Below the pieces are notes generated by a model. That model ran no database searches, had not been told where the DNA came from, and worked only from the letters and a program-made list of their open reading frames with translations. A stretch of DNA of 64,000 nucleotides from Diphasiastrum complanatum. Lineage: Eukaryota > Streptophyta > Lycopodiopsida > Lycopodiales > Lycopodiaceae. Positions 1 through 10,297 of this stretch are shown in pieces. Numbering within the stretch: position 1 is the stretch's first letter; each line of letters starts with the position of its first letter. A program made the translations under genes and the position numbers. The DNA lies in contig CM055097.1 of the NCBI GenBank assembly GCA_029204225.1, forward strand, positions 48,444,052 through 48,508,051, in the 5' to 3' direction.

Positions 1-60
1 AGACCCATGATTCGGAATGTGATCGGGGTCGCCTTCTGAACATAAGGGTTGGGGTTTTCC
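1..60. repeat. Possible hAT terminal fragment with CGGAATGTGATC-type motifs
   Basis: ATTCGGAATGTGATCGGGG followed by a TTCCGGAAC box resembles the repeated GATCCGGAATGTGATC units at the right end of the hAT element near 46.9 kb. It is probably the edge of another copy that continues outside the window. The similarity is short, so this is tentative. Confidence 0.35.
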
Positions 61-1525
61 GGAACTCAATTTCTTTTGTTCTTTTTTTATTTACTTTTCC
101 TTGAAATTTCTTGCTTTTACTTGAGATTTTTTTAAGGGAACCATATAAAAGGGTGGAAGTATGTTGCTTTATCAACAGTAGACTATTGAACAACTGCGTA
201 ATGAGGGAAGCCCTTTAGAATCATGAGCTATTGCGAGTAATTATCACTCTTAATGCTAGTTGAGTCTCAAACTTTCAAATGATTAGTGAGAATAAGGATG
301 AACCTACAAGAGCCAGCTTCATGGTCTGCTTTACGAATAAATTGTCAACAATCTGGATATCATGACGTAGATAAATGAGCTAATTTTTTTCTTTGGAACT
401 TGGATTTGGGAACAAAATGATGAAAGAAAAAAACTGAGGTTGATGAGAGAAATTTTTCCATATTAGATGGGACCTTAGAAACCCGTTTTAACCCTTTTGG
501 GTCAGAACGTACAGTACGTACCGGAACGTACTGGGTCGGAACATTTTTCTTTTAAATAAAAGAACAGCACACCTGCTGGCCGCGATCTATGGAACAGGCA
601 ACTATGGATCAGACATTGGTGGCATTATCAAACGGTGTCCGAAGTGCTGCCTTCAGCGAGTGACAGTTTGATCGTATGCTGTTATCTGTTTTGGTGCTGG
701 TCCTTCATGTATCATTTTATTTTTTCACCACTTGATTACTATATGCCATATGGACAAAGAGTTTCCATTTCCACAACACGTTTATCCAATTCTGCCACTA
801 TTTTATCATGCAATGAGACTAGCAGGATCCACGACCTATCAAATGGTATACTTTTTACAATGTAATCATCAACAGCATACGCACATGATAAGACGAGATT
901 CAAGATTGTAGAAACAGATGAACCAAAGAGATAATAAATTTAACATCCTTCATGAAATAAAAGAATACATAGATGAAGATCCACTATCCAGAGAAGAGGA
1001 TTCACTGACTAGAAAATAAGCTACGATTAAGAAAGAATTTTGTTTCTTATATACATGAAACAAGTCTCAAGCATTCATATAAGTGCTTCTTGAACTATCA
1101 AGGGTCTATGCACATCACTATGATGAGCTACAATGGTAGGTATGCAAGTTACCATAGGTAGACACACTAACTTTAGTGATTATGGCATGAAATAATAAAT
1201 AAATAAAATTCTTATCACCCCCCCTTTTTGTAAATTGTTATTTTACACACACCAAGGTGATCTATGAGGTTTTCAAAATCCCAATGAGAAAAAATATCCA
1301 ATAGTATGATCTTCAACAGGGCCACCATTGTCGGGTCTTTTTAAAAGTCCACTCTAGCTATAGTTGACAGCGAAATTTTTACGCATAACATTGACTATCC
1401 AACATGAGAATGTTACCAGCACGAATAGTCGTCATTTTTCAAATCGTTCTGTGTCCAGAAAAAAAGCATATTCCAACAATCAATGTTGTGCACTTCCAAG
1501 GAATGAGCAAAACTTAGGTACATAC
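61..1525. other. Intron downstream of exon j; no gene recognised
   Basis: AT-rich sequence. A palindromic cluster near 507-537 repeats GAACGTAC/GTACG elements. I found no MDR glycine-rich exon on the minus strand here. Confidence 0.5.
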
Positions 1526-1621
1526 CTTCTCCAAGCCAAGTGAGGCCGTAAGACCAGATGTGATCAAAGAAACAACTTGGGGTGTTGCTTCTGGCACCGG
1601 TATGATAAATGTTGAAGGAAC
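1526..1621 (-). CDS. NQR: NQR-like gene, exon j: entry to MDR cofactor domain
   Basis: The exon is exactly 32 codons: VPSTFIIPVPEATPQVVSLI followed by TSGLTASLGLEK. VP-x(5)-PVP and the SGLTAxxxLEK helix precede the glycine-rich AAxGGxG NADPH loop in the family. The acceptor is GTGCAG; the donor is GTATGT, phase 0. The glycine-rich exon is not found between 1 and 1525, so it should lie outside the window. Confidence 0.92.
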
Positions 1622-2093
1622 CTGCACCACCATGATGTGGTAAAGATAAGAGCAGCTTAAGAGAGTCATCTAAACAATGGAATAATTAATAAGAATACCT
1701 AAACCATCATATGGAGATAATCCCCAATACATTCTTCAAACAGCATATATGGTGTTATGACTTGGTGTTGGTTGTTACAATGCATGAAATGAATAGAGAA
1801 ATTATAGCTTAAAGAAACTTCACAACGAACTGGGGAATCCATGCCACAGCCTGCTGCAGTGCTGCAGGCCCAGCATCTGCAGAAGCTGGTCATGCTCGAC
1901 TGTGACCTCCACCGTCACATGACAATCTTTATGGAATCTTTTCTAGAAAATGTATCCTTTGTTGTTCATATGAACAAATTTGTATAGCAGGATTGGTTTA
2001 TTAGTTATCATAAAGGAGGAGTAGGCTAATGGGTGAGTTTCTGGTTCAATTCAAAGCATAAAATCATTTTTGAAAAAGCGAGTACATGTAATT
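1622..2093. other. Intron sequence between exon j and copia A
   Basis: Nothing recognised beyond AT-rich intron sequence, with a locally GC-richer CTGCAG-rich stretch near 1850-1885. Confidence 0.5.
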
Positions 2094-2098
2094 CACCC

Positions 2099-2400
2099 TG
2101 TTAGAAATAAATGACTATGCTTAAGTTAATCCATAGGTTACTTTGACCCAAAAGGTTGAGATTTGTGTAACCATGGGTATTTAGTTATTTAGGCCATGTT
2201 AAGTTTGTCTTAATTTGTGATGGACCCAATTTTGGTCATGTACTGACTTGTGGGTCCTTAGAGGTCTAATTTGGTTTAGGGGCCCTATTTTGACTTTTGG
2301 GGGTGCCCTACATTCAATAAGTAGGTAGAGTACATATTGGCTTATTGTGTCACATTTTTCAATTTGGGCTAAGCATTGGTCTCCATTAGTTGTGTTGTTG

Positions 2401-2464
<64 letters not shown>

Positions 2465-2552
2465 GAGGAGGCCGCCCAGCCTCTTCTCTCTTGTGTCTTG
2501 TGGAGATTGATTGATAGCTAGATCTTGGTCCCATGACTCTTGTTTTCCTACA
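2099..2552 (+). repeat. Copia A 5' LTR with internal (CT)n tract
   Basis: Begins TGTTAGAAATAAATGAC and ends TTTTCCTACA. It includes a pure CT tract at about 2404-2461. The 3' LTR carries the same tract at about 5242-5280, shorter, which explains most of the length difference (454 versus 433 bp). Confidence 0.92.
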
Positions 2553-2562
2553 TGGTATCAGC
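2553..2562 (+). other. Copia A primer-binding site (initiator tRNA-Met)
   Basis: TGGTATCAGC immediately follows the LTR terminus CCTACA. It is complementary to the 3' end of plant initiator tRNA-Met, the usual primer of plant copia elements. Confidence 0.85.
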
Positions 2563-3224
2563 TTGTATGTTGGCGCCTACTCTACTTTTTGTTTTGAAAT
2601 TTCAACATCCTGCTGATTTTTCGAAGTGGAGTTTAAATAAACTTTTTTGTCTCTTTTCAGGTTGAAAGAGGGCGCCCATCATGGATCTTGGAGGAGCAAT
2701 TTTTGGCGCCCAAAAATCAGCATCTCAAATCTGATTTTTTGCAGCCAATTTTCAGCAAGTCTTGTCTTGACGAGGGCGCCCAAAAATCTGCTTCTCATTT
2801 GGGGTTTTGTAGCCACCTTGCTGTTTTTTTTTTTCAGGATTGCAGTTGTAAAGGAGGGCACTCAATATTCAGCATACCCTATTGTGGGTTAGGGCACATT
2901 TGTGGCTAGAAAATTGCAGATTTTCAGCAAGCAGTAGGGCGCTTTCAACAGCCCTATTGAAGTGTGTGTTGATCACACTATTTGGCTTCCTAATTGGGTT
3001 TCAGTGTAGGCTTCAATTGAAGCTAACCATATTTTCAAGAAGCTGGCTTTTTTGTGCAAAAAAAAGGCCATCTATCCATTATTTGTTGGGCACTTTGGTT
3101 GCAGATTGGAAGACATCTGGTGCTCCTATTTTCAGCTTATTGTTTGCTGCAAATTTTTTAGTAGATTCGGTTGTGGAAAGGGTCTCTTTCCTATCTACTA
3201 CAAGCTGAAATTCTATTGCAGGTA

Positions 3225-3637
3225 ATGGCTAAAGAATCGAAAGCTATCAGTTCTTTGTTTAATGAAGATCGGTTGGATGGCACAAACTACTCCTTATGGA
3301 GTTACATGATGAAGAATCTTCTCATAGCGAAAGGGTTGTGGGATTTGGTCAATGGTGATGAGGAAAGGCCTCCGTCTTTGGCACCACCTACACCTCGTGG
3401 ATCATCATCATCATCATCATCTTCTACATCTTCGGAAGAAAAAAAAAAAGTGGGATAGAAGGGATGCACAAGCACATTCTATGGTTGCTCTTGCTGTGAA
3501 AAGATCTATCTTACCTCATATTAGGTCTTGTAAGACATCTAAAAGTGCTTAGGATACACTTGATACTATGTATAGAGTCAAAAATCCAGCAAGAGTGGTG
3601 TATCTCAGAAATCAACTTTCTTTGTTGAAGATGCAAG
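3225..3637 (+). pseudogene. Copia A gag remnant
   Basis: Starts MAKESKAISSLFNEDRLDG with the copia gag pattern LDGTNYSLW. A serine-coding TCA repeat near 3402-3421 and an A-run near 3437-3450 precede a frameshift. The gag then continues in another frame (RDAQAHSMVALAVKRSILP) and hits a TAG at 3550-3552 where element D keeps Trp. It stops abruptly at the deletion junction about 3637. No zinc knuckle remains. Confidence 0.85.
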
Positions 3638-3639
3638 TA

Positions 3640-4442
3640 GTAACCTCTTTGGCTACCCATTTTGGTTGGCGTTTGCGGCAATTTGACATAAAGACAGCAT
3701 TCCTCAATGATAATCTCAACGAGGAAGTGTACCTTTAACAACCTGCTGGTTTTTTGTTTGAAGGCCAGGAAGATAAAGTTTGCCTTCTTAGGACGACACT
3801 TTATGGACTGCAACAAGCCCCAAGGATGTGGTATCAAAAGATACATGCCTACTTTTGTGATCGTGGGTTTACTAATAGTCCTACCGATCTACTCTTTATG
3901 TCAAGCATACTTCAGATTATATCATCATTATTTTGCTTTATGTTGATGATATTATTATTACGAGAAGTAATGAGCAGCAGATTGATGCTGTAATACTTGA
4001 CCTTGGTACGGTTTTTGAAACCTCAGATTTAGGCCTATTGCACTTTTATCTTGGTCTTGAGTTTGTAGAAGAAGGGGCTGGAATTTTCATCTCTCAAAAA
4101 CGCTACATTGGGCAGATTTTGAAGCGGTTCAAGATGGAAGATTGCAAGCCGGTTGCTACACCTATGGAGACAAGCCTGAAATTAAGTAGTCAAGGTGATG
4201 GTGAACCACTTGATACTACTTTATATTGTCAAGCTATTGGCTGTCTCATTTACCTATGTAATTCAAGACCAGACATTTCTTATAGTGTCTCACTCATGAG
4301 TCAATTCATGCATGCCGCGATGACATCACATTGGAAAGCATTGAAGAGGATCTTTCGAAATCTTCGAGGAACAAGAAGTCATGGACTGATTTTTCCTGCT
4401 TGTGATGATGCATGTTTGGTTGGTTTTAGTGACTCGGATTGA
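3640..4442 (+). pseudogene. Copia A reverse transcriptase remnant
   Basis: Encodes FDIKTAFLN, LYGLQQAPRMWY and, at 3936-3956, the catalytic YVDDIII box. The frame is broken by TAA at 3736-3738, frameshifts between about 3870 and 3935, and TGA at 4440-4442 within SDSDWGG, where the sister copy A' retains Trp. N-terminal RT motifs are deleted. Inactive. Confidence 0.88.
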
Positions 4443-4890
4443 GGTGGACATCAAGACACTAGACGCTGTATAAGTGGACATTGCTTTTTCTATGGAAATT
4501 CTGCAATTTCTTGGTCAAGTAAAAAGCAGCTCACTATTGCTACTTCTTCTAGTGAGGCAGAATATAAAGCGATATTTTCAGCCACAACGGAGTGTTTATG
4601 GCTGAGAAGACTACTTGTTGACATGAAGTTTGGCGAGCCCTCAGCCACTCTTATCTTGAGTGATAGTCAAAGTGCTATTGCCATTGCACGGAATCCTGTT
4701 TTTCATGCGAGGACGAAGCACATCGAGATCCATTATCACTTTTTTGGAGAGAGGCTTCATGATGGCGACATTTTACTTGAGTATTGTCCTACAGAGGATA
4801 ATCTTGTGGACCTCTTCACTAAGGCGTTGCCTAGAGTCAGATTTGAAGCTTTATGCAAAGCTTTAAATTTAAAACCACGTGGTGGCTTTT
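4443..4890 (+). pseudogene. Copia A RNase H remnant
   Basis: Carries SKKQLTIATSSSEAEY, LSDSQSAIAIARNPVFHART and KHIEIHYHF, then EYCPTEDNLVDLFTKALP, the standard C-terminus of copia polyproteins. The catalytic acidic residues (E of SEAEY, D of SDSQSA) are present. It is separated from RT by the TGA at 4440. Confidence 0.88.
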
Positions 4891-4938
4891 ATTACATAGT
4901 GAAGATTTCAGTTTTTTTGCATTGTCATTTAAAGAGAG

Positions 4939-5239
4939 TGTTAGAAATAAATGACTATGCAAAAGTTAATCCGTAGGTTACTTTGACCCAAAAGGTCGAG
5001 ATTTGTGTAACCATGGGTATTTAGTTATTTAGGCCATGTTAAGTTTGTCTTAATTTGTGATGGACCCAATTTTGGTCATGTATTGACTCGTGGGTCCTTA
5101 GAGGTCTAATTTGGTTTAGGGGCCCTATCTTGACTTTTGGGGGTGCCCTACATTCAGTAGTAGGTAGAGTACATATTGGCTTATTGTGTCACATTTTTCA
5201 GTTTTGGCTAAGCATTGCTCTCCATTACTTGTGTTGCTG

Positions 5240-5283
<44 letters not shown>

Positions 5284-5371
5284 GAGGAGGGCGCCCAGCC
5301 TCTTCTCTCTTGTGCCTTGTGGAGATTGATTGATAGCTAGATCTTGGTGCCTTGACTCTTGTTTTCCTACA
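4939..5371 (+). repeat. Copia A 3' LTR
   Basis: The same sequence family as 2099-2552, ending TTTTCCTACA, followed by target duplication CACCC. It contains a CT tract of about 40 bp. Confidence 0.92.
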
Positions 5372-5376
5372 CACCC

Positions 5377-6008
5377 TATCGATAATAATGTACTATTGCT
5401 AAGGATCTGTTGATATCTTACCCTGTTATTATGTTTTAAGCTACATTCGAAATTAAAATATTCCTTTTAAAGTCTTTTATGTTTAAGTATCTGATTGTTG
5501 ATGTATATTTACGAAAATCAATTCTCCAACATATATCTAGGAGAATAAGTTCTACGTGAAGCTGAAACTTGGTATAAGAGATGATCTATTTAATTTCTAG
5601 CTCTTTGGCCTAGTGTACATTGTCTTAATTCTTTGATATAAGAGAGGGTTGCAGGCTAAGTGCTTAATAGATAATTTGTTAAGGCAAAGTGGTGAATATT
5701 TAAGGGTTTTCACAAATTGTACATGGTTATGTGTCACCTGTCACAATAGATAGCAGGGGTTTTGATCATAATATGCGGATCAGAGTTTGCCTCTGCAAAT
5801 CCATAGCATGACCAATACTATATCTTGTACCACAAAATGTGATTCTCTATTTTGAACGTATGTCAGAAACTGGCTGAAAAAGACATTCTCACCTTTTAAA
5901 AATGATATCTGCTAGACAAGAGTAAACAGCTGATTTCTCGCCACAAATTTAACTGACGAACCACAGAAAAGAAATGTGAAACACAATTTTATGTCGAACA
6001 ATACATAC
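5377..6008. other. Intron between copia A and exon i
   Basis: AT-rich, with no coding or repeat structure recognised. Confidence 0.5.
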
Positions 6009-6116
6009 CTGTGAGTACTCTGCAAAACCTCCAAAATTACAACTTGCAACAGATGATCCCAGTCTTACATCTGGAATATTCACGCCATCACCTAAACCAG
6101 CTACAATGCCTACAGC
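6009..6116 (-). CDS. NQR: NQR-like gene, exon i: GIVAGLG and GGFAEYS of MDR
   Basis: The exon is exactly 36 codons. It starts AVGIVAGLGDGV, completing GFE|AVG of exon h, and ends SCNFGGFAEYSQ, the GxxAEY motif before the cofactor domain in quinone reductases. The acceptor is TTGTAG; the donor is GTATGT, phase 0. The next intron (4.4 kb) carries copia element A. Confidence 0.92.
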
Positions 6117-6984
6117 CTACAAGGAGCATCTTCCACATAATCACATTCTCCACAATAACGTTATAAGAGAATTAGCATACAACCAGAAGAAAATAACAAG
6201 ACAATTAGAAAAAATGTCGTACCCGCTACAATAACACCACATGGTAAGTAGGTTAGCCATCTGCCAAAGAACCTGTAAGCCCTAGTTACATGATGGTAGA
6301 AAGGAAGAAGCAACCTGCTGTATGGTGACTGCTGCTTATGTCACCTCTCGTGGGAGCACTAAATTCACAATTAAGCAGCTGAGCCATTCTCAGTTTCCTA
6401 CTCAGATAAACTTTGTTTGTTCGAATTTTTAAGTATTCATAACTATCTAATTATCTAGATTTGATGAGCCAGAATAATAAAATGTGAAGCACTCCAAACC
6501 ACCTTTTGGTCTGATACTTGATATGTGTAATATCTCTGTAACAGGAAATGGATAACAGCGATGACGAAATTTTAATGTACAGAAAACAAAAAAAAATTCA
6601 GGAAATTTGGAACATAGTAAAATAAATAACTAGCTTGCATGCTGTCAGCAGCAGTCATGCTGCAGTGCAGTAGACAGTTGAAAAGAGACTTCAGTTCTAG
6701 TTCGATCAATCACCAGCTAATTCTATAGAAGTACGAAATCAATGCTTTCAGCACTAACTGTCTATTCACAACTTAGAACTTATAAATAATTCACAAGTAA
6801 CAACACCATCACCAACATAAATTACTGCTTAGAAGCCCGTTCCGACCCTTTTGGGTCCAGGCAACTAAGAATTACTGTCACTACATTACCAAGACAGTAC
6901 ATGACAGATTAGAGAGCTCATAAAGAGAAAGATACCACAGCAAAGTTGAGGGAAGTGGCAAAAACAAAAGGTTTTTCTTCACAC
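6117..6984. other. Intron between exons h and i
   Basis: 868 bp of AT-rich sequence. A CCCGTTCCGACCCTTTTGGG stretch near 6838 echoes a motif near 482-510, hinting at an old short repeat shared by both sites. Otherwise nothing recognised. Confidence 0.5.
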
Positions 6985-7062
6985 CTCAAAGCCTGCATCA
7001 TATGGAAGGCGCTGTAAAGCATCCTGTTTATTTTTGAAGTAGCTCCCAGAAGTAAAGTTGAC
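6985..7062 (-). CDS. NQR: NQR-like gene, exon h: VNFTSGSYF segment of MDR
   Basis: The exon is exactly 26 codons: VNFTSGSYFKNKQDALQRL then PYDAGFE. It continues NASD from exon g across a 17.8 kb intron. VN(F)xSG and LPxDxGFE are quinone-oxidoreductase MDR hallmarks. The acceptor is ATCAG before GTCAAC; the donor is GTGTGA, phase 0. Codons are open only in this frame. A short 868 bp intron follows. Confidence 0.92.
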
Positions 7063-7785
7063 CTGATTCCCAGCGACATTCCCATGTTAACACTCTCTTC
7101 ACAACATTTTCTTGTCAAATGCCAATGAACTCATAATTTTAACATTTCAGCTATTGTATGAAGATTTACTATTGCAGCTAAATTGAAGGTTACTTTCTCT
7201 AAGGGAAATACAAAGAATGTCGTATGGCTGCTATGAATATATTCCAGCCAATATAAATGACGAGATATTTGACTGTAAAAAATCTCCTCGTTAGTAGCAC
7301 ACCTACAAGATCTCGATTGGAGAGTCATATAAAAAAAACATTAGTGTGTTAAAGGCTAATGTCAACTAAAAACATGGACTATGAAATTCAACCAAATAGA
7401 CTAGAACCAATCACTCCAGCCTTTAGTTTGATGTTTAATCTGAAGTGCATTTATATGCCTGCCTCTACCTTAGAAAGCGAGGTAAGTTTAGTTTTTGATC
7501 AAACTTAAAATTAAAAATTCACGCTTCTTCCTATTAACTTGATTGTATTTTTCTGTTAAGCTAGCAGCTTTTAGCCTAAAGGTTTGTGCATCCACAACAG
7601 GTTGCTGTTAAACTAAGAACATCAAAGATATGTGAATATTTCTACTGGAATGTTTGGAATTAATGCTTACCTCTAGAGGTACCCATAAACCTGGAAGGTT
7701 TGCTTAAAGTATTTCTCACAAAGCCATCATGTGACGCTATAGTAGCAGCTCTATCACGCCTTTTAAAGGGGACCAATTCCAACAT
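7063..7785. other. Intron upstream of exon h
   Basis: AT-rich. Apart from short unsupported ORFs, nothing is recognised. Confidence 0.45.
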
Positions 7786-9000
7786 TTGGCAGTTTATGAA
7801 TATATCACATGTTCAGAAGCGTGGCTGTCAACCCAAATCACTAGGATGGCGGGCCTTAAGAATATTGAGGTGAAAGTAGCTATGATTTTTGCAAGATCAA
7901 TAGAATATGTTGAAGCTTGCAAACGAGAGCATACAGAGTTCAACGGCTCGAGCTCACCATTATGCTAATCAGAAAAAAAGTCACCAAGATCTCTTAACGA
8001 AGAGATGATTGTTTACTTAAATGTTCCAAAGAACTCAAGTAAAAAAGGTTTGTAAGCTGTCTCCAAGATATTGCAGACCTTACAAGATAATCAAGAAGAT
8101 TAGTGACGTCGCATATCGTTTGGCATTACCACTTGGAACTAGAGTTCACCCTGTCTTTCAGGTCAACAGATTGAAACAGAAGTTGGGTGAAGGGGACAAC
8201 ACAGTTCGAAGAGATATCTACCATTGTTCCTTATGAACCTAAGGCAATTATGAAAAGGAGAGATCGGAAGTCAAGGAATGGAATAGTTCCTGAACTCCTA
8301 ATTAGATAGAAACGTAGATCAGAGGATGAAAATACTTGGGAGAATGTTGAATCCTTAAGAAAAAGATTTTCAGCTTTTATGAACCATAACTTTTCTATTA
8401 AGCGGCAGAGAATGCTACATCCCGACATAACTGGATTGGTCTTGGAATTACGGAAGTCTAGTAGGCTAGCAAGGACATACCTTAGTTCACCTACAATTAT
8501 GGTTTATCATATTCTGCAAACAACAAGAATTTTGGGTCACTAAGCTAATGGATCGAGTTGATGCAAGAGTTTAATTTTGGGTAGCATACAAGAAGAAAAA
8601 AGCATTGTTGTGGTAGCTTGGGATCTCAAGACATTGATCAAAAGTGCTCAACAACAAATCCATGTTATTGTTGTCCTTTAGAGTCTAGACCGCAAGATTT
8701 AAATGGATAGTGCAAGAGAATTAGCTATTGTACTATGAAGGACAAAGAGAGGTTAGACTTTGTCTTTGTAGTAGTGCATTGATTGACCAAGTGGCCATTC
8801 ATTTGCAACTAAAAAGTAAAGTAATAGCTCCCCAACAAGAGTTGAGTTGTCTCTTCTAAACTTCGTGAAATTGTTTGGACTCTTCGAAGTCCATAAACTC
8901 ATGTACATATCCCAAAAGGGGATATCATAGTTAAGAGTTCACCAAGTTGGGAACACACCTATTGACTAGTGGAAAACATTTACAGACATATGGGTATAGT
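7786..9000 (+). pseudogene. Degenerate Ty3/gypsy pol fragment (integrase end, chromodomain-like)
   Basis: 8021-8236 encodes KLSPRYCRPYKIIKKISDV and VHPVFQVNRLKQKL, the C-terminal integrase region of gypsy elements. A frameshift later, 8237-8370 gives RRSEDENTWENVESL, a chromodomain-like W-ENxTWE pattern. Further right, 8750-8990 holds badly decayed pieces resembling the integrase core (LTKWPF-like). No LTRs found. It is a different family from the 9940 element. Confidence 0.65.
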
Positions 9001-9461
9001 GATAGGGGCTAATTAATGTATAGAGGAAAGCTTTTGTGTATATCTTTGTGTAATGCAAAAAATATGGTAAAGTATCTACTTTACTAACTGTTTCTCGTGA
9101 TCACAAGGAACACGTTTTTACTAAAAAGTAGATACTCGTTGATGGTGATTATATACTCTTGGAGACTAGGATTTCACAATTGCTTCTGTCATATATTGAA
9201 TAAGTTAAGGTCTATGGTTAGATGTATCTTGCTCTCGCTATGCAATCATGTTCTTGAACAAGTTATTTCTCTACTTACATGAATCATTGAATATAGCATA
9301 CATCCCATTGTTAGGTCCAACTTGAAATCACATCATTAATTCACTTATTCATAATCCACACTAACTAGGAAATATCTTGTGCATGGGATTTACCCTCTAG
9401 AAGCCCATATATCATTTGATAATGTACCTACCTATTGTGCATAGCTATCTACTTCATTGAA

Positions 9462-9939
9462 TCCTACTACGGCGAGATCTATGTCAGACATCTCAGCATA
9501 TTATTTCTCAGCCTCTGATTACCTCTTTTCTATAGGAGGTGGTCACAACGCGACCCAAAGCATGATGATGATGATGATGAAGACATATCTATTCACAAAG
9601 ATCAGAGACAACGCACCACTCATAGCCATGTTGCTGCTTGAGTCGTCAGACCTCTTATGAGCAGACACACTTCTCACCTTCCTAGACGACATCAGTGGCT
9701 ACTAGAGCTCCCCCATGTTGCAACTCGCATCACATCTTTCTATAGCATCAACATCAGTAGGACATCATGATAGTGTTATCCTTTCTTCTAGACATCCAGT
9801 TGCATTTATGCTCCTACATATCTCACCACATTTATTTCAGTTCATAGTAAATGTTTCTTTCTTACTATTTCGAAGTTTCATACACTCCCACTATTACCAC
9901 ATATCTGACATGTATTTTTACTAGTCTTATATGCCTTTT
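9462..9939 (+). mobile_element. LINE copy L1, 3' part, cut by the gypsy insertion
   Basis: Aligns with the C-terminal coding end and 3' UTR of the LINE copies at 17.3-17.8 kb: CAGCCTCTGATTAC region, a run of GATGATG, TTCTATAGCATCAA, then ACATGTAxxTTTACTAGTCTTATATGCC. It is interrupted at CTTTT (9935-9939). The missing end, GGCATGGAAAAGCCATTAAT, resumes at 16319. Confidence 0.85.
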
Positions 9940-10297
9940 TGTAATAGATCCTAACACCACAGTAGGGCAAACACAAACTGAACTACCCAACCTTGCCTAC
10001 TCCCTGATATAGAGTAAGCCCCTCCTAGCCCAGTGTGAGGACTGATAGCATGCTACTGCCAAGTGTCGGCCACGTGTCACTGACGTGGCCGACTACACGT
10101 CGGGACCCAACTGGGGGCCCTATCCTGCTGACAGGGTCCCTAGGCTGTGTTAGGCCCGCCATGGCTATGGACCGTGCTGGGGCACACTACTCACACTGTC
10201 TTGCCCTGTTGGTCATGTACACTAGACACGACCCTGACTGTGGTATCTGACCTATCTGTGTTCCCTAGGGTTCGGCACTGGTTACGAGCTCGTAACA
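9940..10297 (-). repeat. Gypsy 3' LTR (relative to element)
   Basis: 358 bp, the same family as 15956-16313 and, reversed, as the 21456-21807 LTR. The pol reading frame runs 33 bases into this LTR before stopping at 10265. Confidence 0.93.

Larger units (their letters stand above)
2099..5371 (+). mobile_element. Copia element A, internally deleted, with perfect target duplication
   Basis: A 3.27 kb Ty1/copia element with LTRs at 2099-2552 and 4939-5371, a TGGTATCAGC primer site directly after the 5' LTR, a purine tract (about 4931-4938) before the 3' LTR, and the 5-bp duplication CACCC at 2094-2098 and 5372-5376. The interior keeps the gag start and the RT-RNase H end; everything between (rest of gag, protease, integrase, early RT) is deleted at about 3640. 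The LTRs differ at roughly 20 sites outside their CT tract. It is antisense to the host gene in the intron between exons i and j. It cannot move alone. Confidence 0.93.

Noticed and set aside
560-700. Possible MDR glycine-rich exon downstream of exon j
   Set aside because: No frame gives the AAxGGxG motif or adjacent family sequence, and splice sites are not convincing.
2199-2534. ORFs with long Arg-Glu or Ser-Leu runs at the CT/GA tracts (also 19.1, 19.9, 51.5 and 59.8 kb)
   Set aside because: They are translations of microsatellites in LTRs or LINE tails, with no conserved flanks.
3352-3552. His-rich protein from the TCATCATCA run
   Set aside because: It is a frame shadow of the serine-coding microsatellite within copia A gag.
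7676-7762. Candidate extra exon between exons g and h (minus-strand FVRNTLSKPSRF-like reading)
   Set aside because: Exons g and h already join to the expected NASD|VNFTSG sequence in phase 0, leaving no room for another exon.
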